Source: Rebecca billardiae RCC1528 (Eukaryota; Haptophyta). Taken from it: a stretch of 64,000 nt of DNA. Below the pieces are notes generated by a model. That model searched no databases. It was not told the DNA's origin and was given only the letters and a program-made list of their open reading frames with translations. The position numbers and the translations under genes are program-made. Positions 42,145 to 52,063 of the stretch are shown here, one piece after another; position 1 is the first letter of the stretch; each line of letters starts with the position of its first letter. The stretch is taken from contig OZ251237.1 in assembly GCA_965240325.2 (NCBI GenBank), positions 1,116,001-1,180,000 on the forward strand. Reading direction: 5' to 3'.

Positions 42145-43345
42145 GCGCGGCTGCGCCGAGCGCGCGGACGCTGCCGACCGGCGCTGGCTGCGACGTGCGT
42201 GCTCCACCACGCCGCGGCTCGTCACGGCGTGTGATACCACGGTCTCGAATACTGTACATCATCATCAGCCGGCGCATCGCGCCCGCACTTCGTCCTCACG
42301 ACGACTACTGCAATCTACACTGAGACGTGACGACGGCGCAACAACTCTTCACGACGACGACACTGCTGTATATCTACTCGTTGCATCAACACGACCATCA
42401 TCATTATCGTGGCATGCGGACTGATTCTATGATTTCATGACACAGGCAGGACGGCGCAGGTCTCCTGATTCGTCAGCGGTCCCAGTGCTCGCTCGTCGAC
42501 AAGTCGGCGTTGGTGGCAGAGCTCCGCCTGCACCGCGATCGAAATAGCTTGAGCGCGTCTTGAGCCGCTGCAGCGCGATCCACCTGCGCTGCGCAGCTCG
42601 CTCGCATGGGCCTGCTGCGCCCTAGTCAGGCGGGGCGATGGTGCATCAGGACCGGATGAATAGGCCGATTCGGCGGATGATCGGCGGATGGCAGACGGCG
42701 CCGTCTCAGCCGCTGGGCCGTGGTCGTGGAGGGTGGTCCGGCGGTGATGTACGACTGTAGTCGTCCGGCCGTGTGCCCTGCGCGGCCACGTGCGCGCTTG
42801 CCGCTCTGCACAGCTGGCTTGCTGGCGGCGGCTGCGGCGCTGCTTGCTGCGGCGTGCAGGGAGTGAACGCTTCGTCATCCCGACTCGATATCTCGATCAT
42901 CAGCGCAGCACTTATTATTTTAATATATATATACGGCCCGCCTAATAGTATCGGCGCGGTTTGCGTCGTCATCTCCGATCACTCGCGCGCGGCGCGTCAT
43001 CAGCACACGGCTTCTCATCGCCCGATCGGTCTCATCCGATTTTACGCGCCATCGTCTACTGATAACTACGCGCGCGCTGCTATATCTGCGATATCGAATA
43101 ACTATAACGATCGATCAGTGCATATTCTATTTCTGCTGCGCTGCGCAGTGCGCTACGATTCATCTCAATCTGGCTGGCTAGCGCTACGATTCACATATAT
43201 ATTATATATAGTCTCTCATCGTCATCGTCACTTTAGCGGGTCACGTACTCCTCATCACTCGTCGCGATCGTCGATGTCAGTCTCGTCAGAGGAAGCAGCC
43301 TACTAAATACGCGATTCGATCGATTATTATTCACAATGTAAATGT
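42145..43345. other. Intergenic spacer without recognisable gene
   Basis: About 1.2 kb with AT-rich patches at 42900-42935 and 43190-43215. An open frame at 42435-42878 on the minus strand is basic and low-complexity with no family signature; I do not support it as a gene. Confidence 0.55.
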
Positions 43346-44548
43346 TCAGTCCGTGATCGACGCGTAGCCGCCTCGCAGGTTTCGCTTGAACCAGAAGTAC
43401 TTCCCCGCGCGCTCCTGCGTGCACGGGCGAGCGGGGGGGTAGGTGAAGCCGTAGTAGACCTGGAACTCCTCCGCGCAGTGCTTGTTGTAGTAGAACATGA
43501 TCTCGTCCCCCGCGGTGTAGTTCTGCACGATATAGAACTCGAACGAGGTCGCTGCCAGCGACGCCTTCACGTCGGCCGCGCTGCGCACGAGGTATCCAGC
43601 GGGATCGCGCGCCACCACGTCGCACGTGTTGTTGTGCTCACCAAAGTTGAGCATGTCCGCGTACGGCGCGATGAACGCGCGGTCGCGCATCAGCCAGAAG
43701 CGAGACGCGGCCATCTCCCACGCGCGGCGGAACGTCTCGAGCGACGGGCTGCCGCACAACGCGAGCGCGTCAGGCGCGCGCGCGCGCAGCGCATTGTACG
43801 TGAGCTCCTGCGCCTTCATGGTCATCTGGAGGAGCTTCTGCAGCACCGGCGTCGCCTTGGCGACGCGCTCGGGCGGCCACATCGCGGGCGTCTCGAGCGA
43901 CACCTGCGCACGGGCATCCGCATTGCGCGGGTCGCACCCTGATGCGACACGCGCGCGGCGCGCGGCGCGCCGGTCGCGTGCGCGTGCTCGCACCGTCGAG
44001 AGGAAGCGCATGTACGGCGCCCAGGGTGCTGTGTACGGCGCGTCCTTCGCCTGCTTCATCTCGTACAGGATGGCGAGGACCAGGGAGACATAGATGCTGA
44101 TGCGCTCCCGCAGGATCGGCACGCGCATCGGCGTCTGCAGCAGCGACTCCCGGCTGAGCATCACGCGCTCTGGGATTTGCGCCAGAACGGCGGGTGCATG
44201 AATCGGCGCCGTGGTGACGAAGCCGCGGACCTGCACGGGGCCTTTGTCGACCAGGCCGATACGCGTGCGGTTGAAGAGGGGCAGCTTGGCGCCATTCAGA
44301 AGCAGCCACTCGATCATGTCATCGAAGATGGTCTGCTCGTTCGGACCGTGCTCGAGGGCGCGCGAGCGCGGGAGCGGGCGCACGACCATGCGGTCGCTGA
44401 AAGCGGAGTGGGCGCGCAGCGTCGCTTTTGTGCCCTCTACGCGCTGCGCGATCTCATGGCCAGAGCTGCGCAGGTGGATGAGGAGGCCGCCGATGAAAAG
44501 CCCAAGGAGCAGGTACACGAGTCCCGACGGGATTCGCCTGGGCGCCAT
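43346..44548 (-). CDS. Membrane-anchored SET-domain protein, tandem paralog A (with intron)
   Basis: Exons 43994-44548 and 43346-43903; the 90-bp intron is in frame and stop-free. Product 370 residues. The start is the ATG at 44548. A signal-anchor (LVYLLLGLFIGGLLIHL) is followed by EWLLLNGAKLPLF, then RESLLQTPM, PYADMLNFGEHNNTCD and the C-terminal AGDEIMFYYNKHCAEEFQVYYGF. These are the landmarks of SETD3/Rubisco-LSMT-type SET enzymes, which methylate non-histone Lys or His. In this copy the NH of the DMxNH motif is NF. The neighbouring gene at 44888 is a clear tandem duplicate on the same strand. Confidence 0.82.
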   Translation of the reverse strand: MAPRRIPSGLVYLLLGLFIGGLLIHLRSSGHEIAQRVEGTKATLRAHSAFSDRMVVRPLPRSRALEHGPNEQTIFDDMIEWLLLNGAKLPLFNRTRIGLVDKGPVQVRGFVTTAPIHAPAVLAQIPERVMLSRESLLQTPMRVPILRERISIYVSLVLAILYEMKQAKDAPYTAPWAPYMRFLSTVRARARDRRAARRARVASGCDPRNADARAQVSLETPAMWPPERVAKATPVLQKLLQMTMKAQELTYNALRARAPDALALCGSPSLETFRRAWEMAASRFWLMRDRAFIAPYADMLNFGEHNNTCDVVARDPAGYLVRSAADVKASLAATSFEFYIVQNYTAGDEIMFYYNKHCAEEFQVYYGFTYPPARPCTQERAGKYFWFKRNLRGGYASITD

Positions 44549-44887
44549 CGCGCGCACAATCGCGCGGTCGTGAATCTTGCGCCTAGCCCTGGCCCAGGCG
44601 CGGAGCCTGGAGCGACGTTGCGGCAGGACGACCGGACTCCGGACGAGAAATCAACGCTACTTAAAACCAGTCTTTAACCAGTCTTTCAGGCAGGCGAGAT
44701 CACAGTACCTAATCTCGCCTGCAGTCTGAGCTGTACGCCAAATCGAGCCATCACCCTGGGTATATTTTGCTCCGGCGGTGAGCTGCTGGCGGTCACGTCA
44801 ACCACGACGCAGTCGACGTCTTCCTAGCAGGCGCTCATCCCCGCAGGCCGCAGCGCCGCCGGGGCTGGATGACTTGGAGCGGTGCTA
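44549..44887. other. Spacer between tandem SET genes
   Basis: Contains an 11-bp hairpin (44690-44700 pairs with 44712-44722), a repeated CCAGTCTTT word near 44667-44686, and the word AGTCCGG on the minus strand at 44632-44638, about 85 bp upstream of the paralog A start. Confidence 0.55.
44690..44722. repeat. 11-bp inverted repeat
   Basis: GCAGGCGAGAT (44690-44700) and ATCTCGCCTGC (44712-44722) are exact reverse complements around an 11-base loop. It could be an operator-like site upstream of paralog A or a hairpin in the 3' UTR of paralog B. Confidence 0.75.
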
Positions 44888-46069
44888 TCATACGCGCTCC
44901 CGCCGCTCCGATATCATACGAGCTCCGAGCTCGGCTGGCGCGACTTCCCGCGTGCCAGGCGGGTTCAGCAGGTGCATGAACCAAAAGTTCTTCGTCGCTG
45001 TATCCGCCGGGCACGGCGGCGCGCCCGGCTGCGCGAAGCCGTAGTACACCTCAAACTCCTCCGCGCAGTGCGTGCCGTACTTCCACACGATCTCCTCCCC
45101 CTTCGAGTAGTTGTGCAGCAGGTAGAGCTCGTACGCTCGCGACGCAAAGATCGCATTCGGCGCATTCGCGAAGACGACCAGCCTGCCGGCAGCATCGCGC
45201 GCCACCATCCGTCCAGTCGAATTCTTCTCGCCGTAGTTCAGCATGTCGGCGTACGGCGCGATGTACATGCGGTCGTGCGCCCCCCAGCAGCGCGATGTGG
45301 CCAAGTCCCACGCGCGTCGGAACTTCTCGAGCGACGGGCTGCCGCACAGCGCGAGCGCGTCGGGCGCACTCAGGCGCAGCGCGTTGTATGTCGACTCCTG
45401 CGCCTGGAGGCTCAGTTTGATGAGCGCCTGCAGCACTGGCGTCGACTTCTCGACGCGCTCGGGCGGCCACGACGTGGGCATCTCGAGCGACACCGTCGAG
45501 AGGAAGCGCATGTACGGCCCCCAGGGTGCTGTGTGCGGCGCGTCTGCCACCTGCTTCGTGTGGTAGAGGATGGCGAGGACGAGGCCGACGAAGGGCCCCA
45601 TGCGCGAGCGCAGGACGTCCGCGCGCAGTGGCGTCTGCAGCAGCGACTCCCGGCTGAGCAGCACGCGCTCCGGGATTCGCGCCACGAGGATGGGCGCGCG
45701 AATCGGCTCGACGGCGACAAGACCACGCACCCGAGCCGGGCCTTTTGGGATCATCGTGAAACGCGAGCGGTCGAGCAGGGGCAGCGTGGCACCATTGAGC
45801 AGCAGCCACTGCACCAAGTCCAGGAGAATCGTCTTCTGGCTCGGACCGAGCGCGAGCGCGTGAGAGTAATTGAGCGGGCGCACCACCATGTCTTCCATGA
45901 TGCTACTCCCATCATTTCGGGGGTCGATGTTGCGGACGCGATCGAGCGGGATGATGCTCTGCAGGTGGACAAACATCCCACCGATGACCAAGCCAAGCAG
46001 GTAGCATAGAGGGCCTCTGGGAGCGCGCGGATGGGGATGCGTGTCACCGTGTCGGAGGCTCGCCGCCAT
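44888..46069 (-). CDS. Membrane-anchored SET-domain protein, tandem paralog B (intronless)
   Basis: 393 residues from the ATG at 46069. Same layout as paralog A: a signal-anchor (LCYLLGLVIGGMFVHL), WLLLNGATLPLL, SRESLLQTPL, FLSTVSLEMP, SPSLEKFRRAWDLATSR, ADMLNYGEKNST and HCAEEFEVYYGF. Large stretches are nearly identical at DNA level (for example the block around 45490-45680 versus 43990-44180). The position that carries an intron in paralog A is uninterrupted here. The SAM-site NH is NY. The C-terminus is extended by ~30 residues. Confidence 0.82.
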   Translation of the reverse strand: MAASLRHGDTHPHPRAPRGPLCYLLGLVIGGMFVHLQSIIPLDRVRNIDPRNDGSSIMEDMVVRPLNYSHALALGPSQKTILLDLVQWLLLNGATLPLLDRSRFTMIPKGPARVRGLVAVEPIRAPILVARIPERVLLSRESLLQTPLRADVLRSRMGPFVGLVLAILYHTKQVADAPHTAPWGPYMRFLSTVSLEMPTSWPPERVEKSTPVLQALIKLSLQAQESTYNALRLSAPDALALCGSPSLEKFRRAWDLATSRCWGAHDRMYIAPYADMLNYGEKNSTGRMVARDAAGRLVVFANAPNAIFASRAYELYLLHNYSKGEEIVWKYGTHCAEEFEVYYGFAQPGAPPCPADTATKNFWFMHLLNPPGTREVAPAELGARMISERRERV

Positions 46070-46547
46070 CGTGCCCTCCTCCCCTCGGGCCGCTCGGCTG
46101 GTGAGTGGTGCGGCAAACACGTCGCAGCCGCAAGTACCCTGTCCCTGGTGGCACAGTGGGCTGCAACCACTCGGACCTCCACTTGGAGGTATCCCAACTG
46201 TCGACGACGTCGCCGATCTGGTGACTGCGTAGCAGTGGGCATAACTGACTACATCATCGTCATATTACATTGGCATTGCTGATCATGCGGCGAACAAGGA
46301 ACAAGGACCGCTTGTGGTGAGCAGGCCCACCGGCGGGCCAGGGGCGGTCCGGACTCCCGGGTCCGTACCAGACCTGGCAGTGGCGGCAGTCGACTGTGGC
46401 GACAGCCTAGCGTTTACCTGACTACATTACGACTGTCATTGCCAAGTGTAAGAGACGCTGAGACGCTGAACGCTCTCAGACGACGTTGGAGTTGCCAGCC
46501 GACAGGACTCTGATCGATCGGCTGGAACGACGACGCTGTCGAATGAT
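46070..46547. other. Intergenic spacer
   Basis: About 480 bp between the start of paralog B and the stop of the AAA ATPase gene, both on the minus strand. CCGGACT at about 46349 matches the shared upstream word on the minus strand. No gene seen. Confidence 0.5.
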
Positions 46548-48107
46548 TCACCACGTCCACGAGCCGGGCCCGCCCTGCGCAGGCACAAAGACAGCTGGCG
46601 TGATGTCGCTCACGCAGCGCCAGTTGTCCGGCTGCCCGGCGTGCATGTCCGTCCCTGCGGACACGGAGTGGCCCGGCTCGAGGCACGCGTATGCGCTGCC
46701 CAGCCCGCCCGAGGCCGAGGGCACGGCGATGACCGGCCGCGCGCGCACGACGCCCTGCTTGTCGTCCGCGCGGTGCCACCACGCGCACGAGCACGCGGAG
46801 TCGAGCGCAGCATCGACCGCGAGCTGCACGTCGTCGTGCACGATCGCCTCGCCGAAGCCGCGCAGCTCGACGGCGACGCCAAACACGGGCGCGCCGTACC
46901 GCCGCTGCACGGTGCGCCGGCGGTCGGGCCGCTGGTCGGCCTCGCGCGCGCTCAGCGTCACCGACTGCACGCCGCCGACGAGCACGCTGCGCTCTGGGTC
47001 GACGAGCAGCTGCGCGAGCGAGTCCCCGTGCACCGACGCGATCACGTTGACGCCGCGGCCGGTGATCGTGCGCGCGGCGGTGCACTCGTCCTTGTTCGAC
47101 AGCTCGTCCACGATGATGAAGTCCGGCGACATGTTCTCCACCGCCTCGATCATCGCGCGGTGCTGCCCGAGCTTCGGGTCGACGGAGAGCACGCGCGCGT
47201 TGCCAATCGCCTCGTGCGGGACGATCGCCGGGCCGGCGATCTCGAGGCTCTTGTCCACGACCACGACGACGCGCTCGTCGCCGAGCGAGAGCAGCCGCGC
47301 CAGCTCGCGCAGCACCGTCGTCTTGCCCACGTTCGGCGGGCCGATCAGCACGAGGCCGTGCGCGCAGAGCCGCGCTGCGGCGCGGCCAGCTTCGACCTCG
47401 CTGGCCGGCAAAGCGGGACGGGCCGAGGGCTCCTCCGCGATGCTGGCCGCATTGAGCGCTGCCGACGCGGGGCGGACGAGCAGCGGCAGCGCGTGGCCCT
47501 GCATCGTGCGGCCCACGCGCGCCGCGATCGCCACCACCTGGTCTTGAACGGCGTGCATCGAGCGCGAGATGCGGTGCAGAGTGCCGTCGATGCCCGAGCG
47601 GCGCGCGCTCGGATCGAGCGAGCGGAAGAGCGGCAGGAACGCCTCGAGCTGCTCCTGGCTCACCAGCTCGTTCGAGCGCAGGATCGTCGTCGAGCCGCCG
47701 TGCGCGTTCGCGAAGACGAGCTCGCACCGCCGGCCCGTCGCGAGGTACATCTCTTTGATCACGCGGCCCTTCTCCTCCTCGCGCTCTGCCGCGAGGCGCA
47801 GCGAGTCGCGCATCGGGCCGCTCGGGATCACCGAGTACAGGCGTTCCAGGTCGGCGGCGTTCGCCGCGCGCTGCTCATCGACTGGCCGTGCGCTCGGGTC
47901 TTGCGCGGGCCACTGAATGACCTCGCGCCACTCGATCGCCATGAAGAACGGGCCCTGGTTCGGCGTCACCTGCTGCTTGTTGCCGTTGCTCGGCGCGACG
48001 CGTTCGCCGCGCGTGCCGCCGCCACGCCCGCGCCCGCGCCCGCCCCGGATGAGCGGGATCGCAGTCCGCGAACCATTCGAGGTTGCCGGTGACGGGGGCT
48101 GTGACAT
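46548..48107 (-). CDS. Ycf45 / SpoIIIAA-like AAA ATPase
   Basis: Intronless, 519 residues, starting at 48107. An Arg/Gly-rich N-terminus (RGGRGRGRGGG) precedes a helical region, then the ATPase: Walker A GPPNVGKTTVLRELARLL (~253-270), a KSLEIAG strand, QHRAMIEAVENMSPDFIIVDEL with Walker B, then ARTITGRGVNVIASVHGDSL and GGVQSVTL. This order is characteristic of Ycf45/SpoIIIAA-like proteins, encoded in some red-lineage plastid genomes and in plant nuclei with a role in plastid development. I see no clear plastid presequence. The C-terminal ~130 residues are lineage specific. It shares a 195-bp divergent region with NOP2. Confidence 0.86.
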   Translation of the reverse strand: MSQPPSPATSNGSRTAIPLIRGGRGRGRGGGTRGERVAPSNGNKQQVTPNQGPFFMAIEWREVIQWPAQDPSARPVDEQRAANAADLERLYSVIPSGPMRDSLRLAAEREEEKGRVIKEMYLATGRRCELVFANAHGGSTTILRSNELVSQEQLEAFLPLFRSLDPSARRSGIDGTLHRISRSMHAVQDQVVAIAARVGRTMQGHALPLLVRPASAALNAASIAEEPSARPALPASEVEAGRAAARLCAHGLVLIGPPNVGKTTVLRELARLLSLGDERVVVVVDKSLEIAGPAIVPHEAIGNARVLSVDPKLGQHRAMIEAVENMSPDFIIVDELSNKDECTAARTITGRGVNVIASVHGDSLAQLLVDPERSVLVGGVQSVTLSAREADQRPDRRRTVQRRYGAPVFGVAVELRGFGEAIVHDDVQLAVDAALDSACSCAWWHRADDKQGVVRARPVIAVPSASGGLGSAYACLEPGHSVSAGTDMHAGQPDNWRCVSDITPAVFVPAQGGPGSWTW

Positions 48108-48302
48108 GGCTGTCTTGGTACTCTCCGGCGAAACCTGCGCTCTCGGCTAGGCGGCTGAGCCGTCCTCCCTCGTGCAAGAGCGTGAGCGGCGCCGAGAGAG
48201 GGCAGACCTTCCGGTGGATTCGCGCCCCGCACACAAGTGAAGTCCGGCCGGGCTGGCCCGCTCCGCTGGACCGCTCCGAAGTGGACGTGACCAGGGGCCA
48301 CG
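48108..48302. promoter_or_regulatory. 195-bp divergent promoter region (AAA ATPase / NOP2)
   Basis: Starts at 48107 (minus) and 48303 (plus). Carries AGTCCGG at 48241-48247. Confidence 0.45.
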
Positions 48303-48569
48303 ATGGCGCGTGGCGATCGACACGTCGAAAAGCGCGACGTCAAGAAGCGCGGCAGCGCGATCGCTAGCTTCTCCGACGAGAACAAGAAGTGGCTCAAGCC
48401 GGCGGCGAAGGCGCAACAGGCCCCAGCGGTGCGCGCCCTGCGGAGCCTCCCCCGCGCCCCGGCAGTTTGCTCGCACTCACACGCCGCGCTGCGCCTGCGC
48501 GCCGCGGCGCACTGCAGCCTCGCGCATCTCCAGCGAAGCGCACGCAGCAGCCGGCGCAGCTGCTCGAGA

Positions 48570-48601
<32 letters not shown>

Positions 48602-50778
48602 CTGCTGGGCGGCGATGGGAGCGACGATGACGACGACGACGATGACGACGATGACGGCGACGGCGTCGATGGGGGCGATGACGAGGACGACGACGACGAC
48701 GACGCGCTCGACGACGAGCTGGATGATGAGGACGAGGAGGAGGTGGACGGGCTCGACGACGACGACGACGACGGCTCCGGCGACGACGACGATGACGACG
48801 ACGACGAGCCCAAGCTCGAGATCGAGCGCGAGGCGGCCGCGCTCGATGCCGAGCAGCAGCGCGTCGCGCGCGACGACGAGCTCGAGCTGCAGACGAACAT
48901 CCGGCGCGTCGACCGGTTCACGCTGCCGTCGGGGCAGGAGGTGGAGCGCGAGACGCTCGTCGCGCCCGATCTGGCGATGATCTCGCAGCGCATCAAGGAC
49001 AACCTCGCCACGCTCGCCAACTTTGCCGACCTGCGCGACCCCGAGCTCTCGCGGCAGGACTACCTCGACCAGCTGGCGCGCGACCTGGCCGCGTACTACG
49101 GCTACGTGCCCGACCTCGTGTCGCTGTTCCTGCGGCTGTTCTCGCCGGCGGAGGCGTACGAGTTCCTCGAGGCGAACGAGGCGCCGCGGCCGCTCACCAT
49201 CCGCACCAACACGCTGCGCACGCGCCGGCGCGAGCTCGCACAGGCGCTGATCAGCCGCTCAGTCAACCTCGACCCCATTGACAAGTGGAGCAAGGTGGGG
49301 CTGGTGATCTACGAGTCGGCCGTGCCGATCGGCGCGACGCCCGAGTACCTGGCGGGGCACTACATGATCCAGTCCGCCTCGTCGTTCCTCCCCGTCATGG
49401 CCCTCGCGCCGCAGGAGCACGAGCGCGTGCTCGACATGTGCGCCGCGCCGGGCGGCAAGACGTCCTACGTCTCCGCGCTGATGCGCAACACCGGCACCGT
49501 CTTTGCCAACGACATGAAGAAGGAGCGGCTGAAGGGGCTGACGGCGAACCTGCACCGGCTGGGCGTGACCAACGCGGTGGTGTGCAACCTCGACGGCCGC
49601 GCGTTCCCGCGCGTGCTCGGCCGCTTCGACCGCGTCCTGCTCGACGCGCCCTGCACCGGACTCGGCGTGATTGCTAAGGACCCGTCCGTCAAGGTGCCGC
49701 GCCGCGCCGCGCGGCCGCGCCGCGCCGCGCCGCGCCGTGCGTGCGACACCTGCCCGCAGCCTGCCCGCGGCGGTGTGCACGCCCCCCAGCGCGCGTGGGC
49801 GCTGTGCACACGCCGCGCGCGCGCGCGCGCTGCGCGCGCGGCGCGCGCTGTGCCCCCTCGCGGGCCCGCGGCTGAGCCCGGCCACGCGCGCGCTTCGCGC
49901 CCGCGGCGCGCCGCGCGCGCCCGGCGTCGCGCGCGCAGCTGCAGAAAGACTTCAAGGACCTGCAGCGCTGCCAGCAGCTGCAGAAGGAGCTGCTGCTGTG
50001 CGCGATCGACGCGGTGAACGCTAACTCGAAGACGGGCGGGTACGTCGTGTACAGCACCTGCTCGATCTCGGTGGAGGAGAACGAGATGGTGGTGGACTAT
50101 GCTCTGCGCTCGCGCTCGGTGAAGGTGCGCGCGCCGCCGAGTGCGCGCGCGCCGCCGAGCGCGCGCGCGCCGCCGCTCGCTGCGCGCCTCGCAGCACGCG
50201 GGGCGCTGAGCGCGCGCTGCGCACGGCGCGCTCGGCCGTGCGCGCAGGTCGTGCCGTGCGGCCTCGACTTTGGCCGGCCGGGCCTCACGCGCTACCGCGA
50301 CAAGCGGCTGCACCCGAGCATCACGGAGGCGCGCCGCTTCTACCCGCACGTGCACAACATGGACGGCTTCTTCGTGTGCAAGCTGCGCAAGGTGAGCAAC
50401 ACGCTGCCGAGCAAGGCGGACGCGCGGCGCGCGCAGGCGGCCGAGGCGGCGGCGCACGCCGCCTCGGACAAGCCGGCCGCGCCGAAGCAGGCCAACGGCG
50501 CGAAGAAGGGCGGTGCCGGTGGCAAGCGGCGCGCGGCAGAGGCCGCGGAGGGCGCTGGCGAGGCCGAGGGCAGCAAGCCCGAAAAGCGCAAGCGCGCGGC
50601 AGACCGCGATGATGCCGCGGGCGCAGCTCCGAGGCAGGCCAGGGAAGCCAGGGGCGTCGCAGCTGCGAACGGGGATGATGCGCGTGCCGCGGCCGCCGGC
50701 GACGCCGCTGCCCGTGCCGAGAGGAAGGCGGCCAAGGCTGCAAAAGAGCACAAGAAGGCGAAGAAGAGCGCACGATGA
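48303..50778 (+). CDS. NOP2: NOP2/NSUN1-type rRNA cytosine-5 methyltransferase
   Basis: Exons 48303-48428, 48518-49693, 49939-50124 and 50248-50778; introns of 89, 245 and 123 bp, the last stop-free and in frame. Product 672 residues. A basic N-terminus (residues 1-42) is followed by a very long Asp-rich tract encoded by GAC/GAT repeats. The methyltransferase core follows: [59 protein letters not shown] (SAM), [11 protein letters not shown] with one catalytic Cys, and [13 protein letters not shown] with the other. A Lys/Ala-rich tail ends it. NOP2 methylates 25S/28S rRNA in the nucleolus and is needed for 60S biogenesis. Confidence 0.97.
48571..48803 (+). repeat. GAC/GAT trinucleotide tract (poly-Asp) in NOP2
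   Basis: Long imperfect run of GAC/GAT codons giving a highly acidic segment of ~75 residues, broken by Gly, Leu and Glu. Acidic tracts are common in nucleolar proteins, but this one is extreme and probably length-polymorphic. Confidence 0.85.
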
Positions 50779-52063
50779 TCGGACGATGCTGTCGATGACG
50801 CAGATCATCGGCTCACTCATCAGGCGATCGGAGGCTTCGTCAGCAGCAGCACGCTGCCAGTGTCTTGAGCACCGGCGGAATACGCGCCAATGATATATCG
50901 TGCCGGACATGGGTCATGGGACGACGGCTGCCGGCGGCCCGCGCTCGGTCGCCAATATCGCCCGTGACGTCATCAGTCAGCATCAGCACTACAGCAGTCG
51001 TCCGACATATCCGATCCCGCCAAACCCCATCATACTAGCCGTATGAACTTACGCCGCGCGCGTATATATACTGCTATATGTCGCTGAGCGGCGCGTCCGT
51101 GGTACCGTCTGGTCCAGACTCTGGTATCAGCCCGGCCTGAGCCGGACAGAGCCGGTGGGACCGCGACTCCAGCCGAGAAGCGCAGTGAGACTCTGTCACT
51201 ACGACACTAGTCTGCTGGCGCTGACGACTGACACTACGATTGCCTATCAAGGGCGGTGTCTATATGCTCATCGCCCGCGCGCGCATGGCGCACGTGCGCC
51301 CGGGGGCACGCGCCCGCGGGGGCGCTGCATACGACGACTACTTCGAGACGACGGCTGATGACGCGTGGCACCGCGACCACCGCGGTGGCGCGCGCGCGTC
51401 GACGCCAGACGGTGCGTCGAGCTACCGCTCGGCGATGGAGTGATGGGCGACTACGAGGGGGGGGGGGACGACGGCGAGGAGCGCTGATCCTGGTGTTTGT
51501 CTCTGCTGCTCGATCTGCTGCTACAGCTTGCTGACTCTGACGCCTGCCCGTTGCATACCACGTCGTTAATATATACATAGTGTGTCTCTTTTAAAGTCTT
51601 AGACCGCGCCGGAGAACTGTCCGATCGCGCGAGACGGCGCGTCAGCAACTGGTCCGCAGGCGACGGCCGGGGCCCTCGGCGCCGACAGTCACTCAGGCCC
51701 AGCAGTCATGACGATGACGAACGCCACTTGCTTTATTAGTCGTGACTTACGGACTACTAGCTAGACCTATATATAGGCTAGCGTATAGCTGCTATACTGC
51801 TTCATCATCATCATCAGTCATCGTCGTAACGTGCGCGCTAGCCGCCGCCGACGACGCCGAGTCCGTGACAGTCCGTCAGTCTGAGTCAGTCAGTGACGAC
51901 GAGTCAGTCCGAGTCGGACGATCGTCGACGACGCGCGACTACGATACGTATAGCCTACGCACTATATGACATCGTATTAACATACTACTGTATACAACGA
52001 TTACGACTACAACATGGACGACGCTGAATCTGATGCGCGGTTCGCCTGGTCAGTAGCTATGGC
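50779..52063. other. Intergenic spacer with dispersed repeat copy 2
   Basis: About 1.3 kb, with simple-sequence words (TCAGTCAGT, CATCATCATC) and the ~180-bp repeat at 51394-51575. No gene supported. Confidence 0.6.
51394..51575 (+). repeat. Dispersed ~180-bp repeat, copy 2
   Basis: Reverse-complement match to 26298-26476 with only a few substitutions and a G-run longer by three bases. It contains the same short coding tail (stop at 51485) and the same downstream ~88 bp, ending in TTAATATATA. Confidence 0.88.

Noticed and set aside
42435-42878. 147-codon minus-strand frame
   Set aside because: Basic low-complexity sequence in an intergenic spacer without motifs or a neighbouring exon.
48571-48803. 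Tandem GAC units as a possible CRISPR-like or satellite array
   Set aside because: It is an in-frame trinucleotide run inside NOP2, without spacers.
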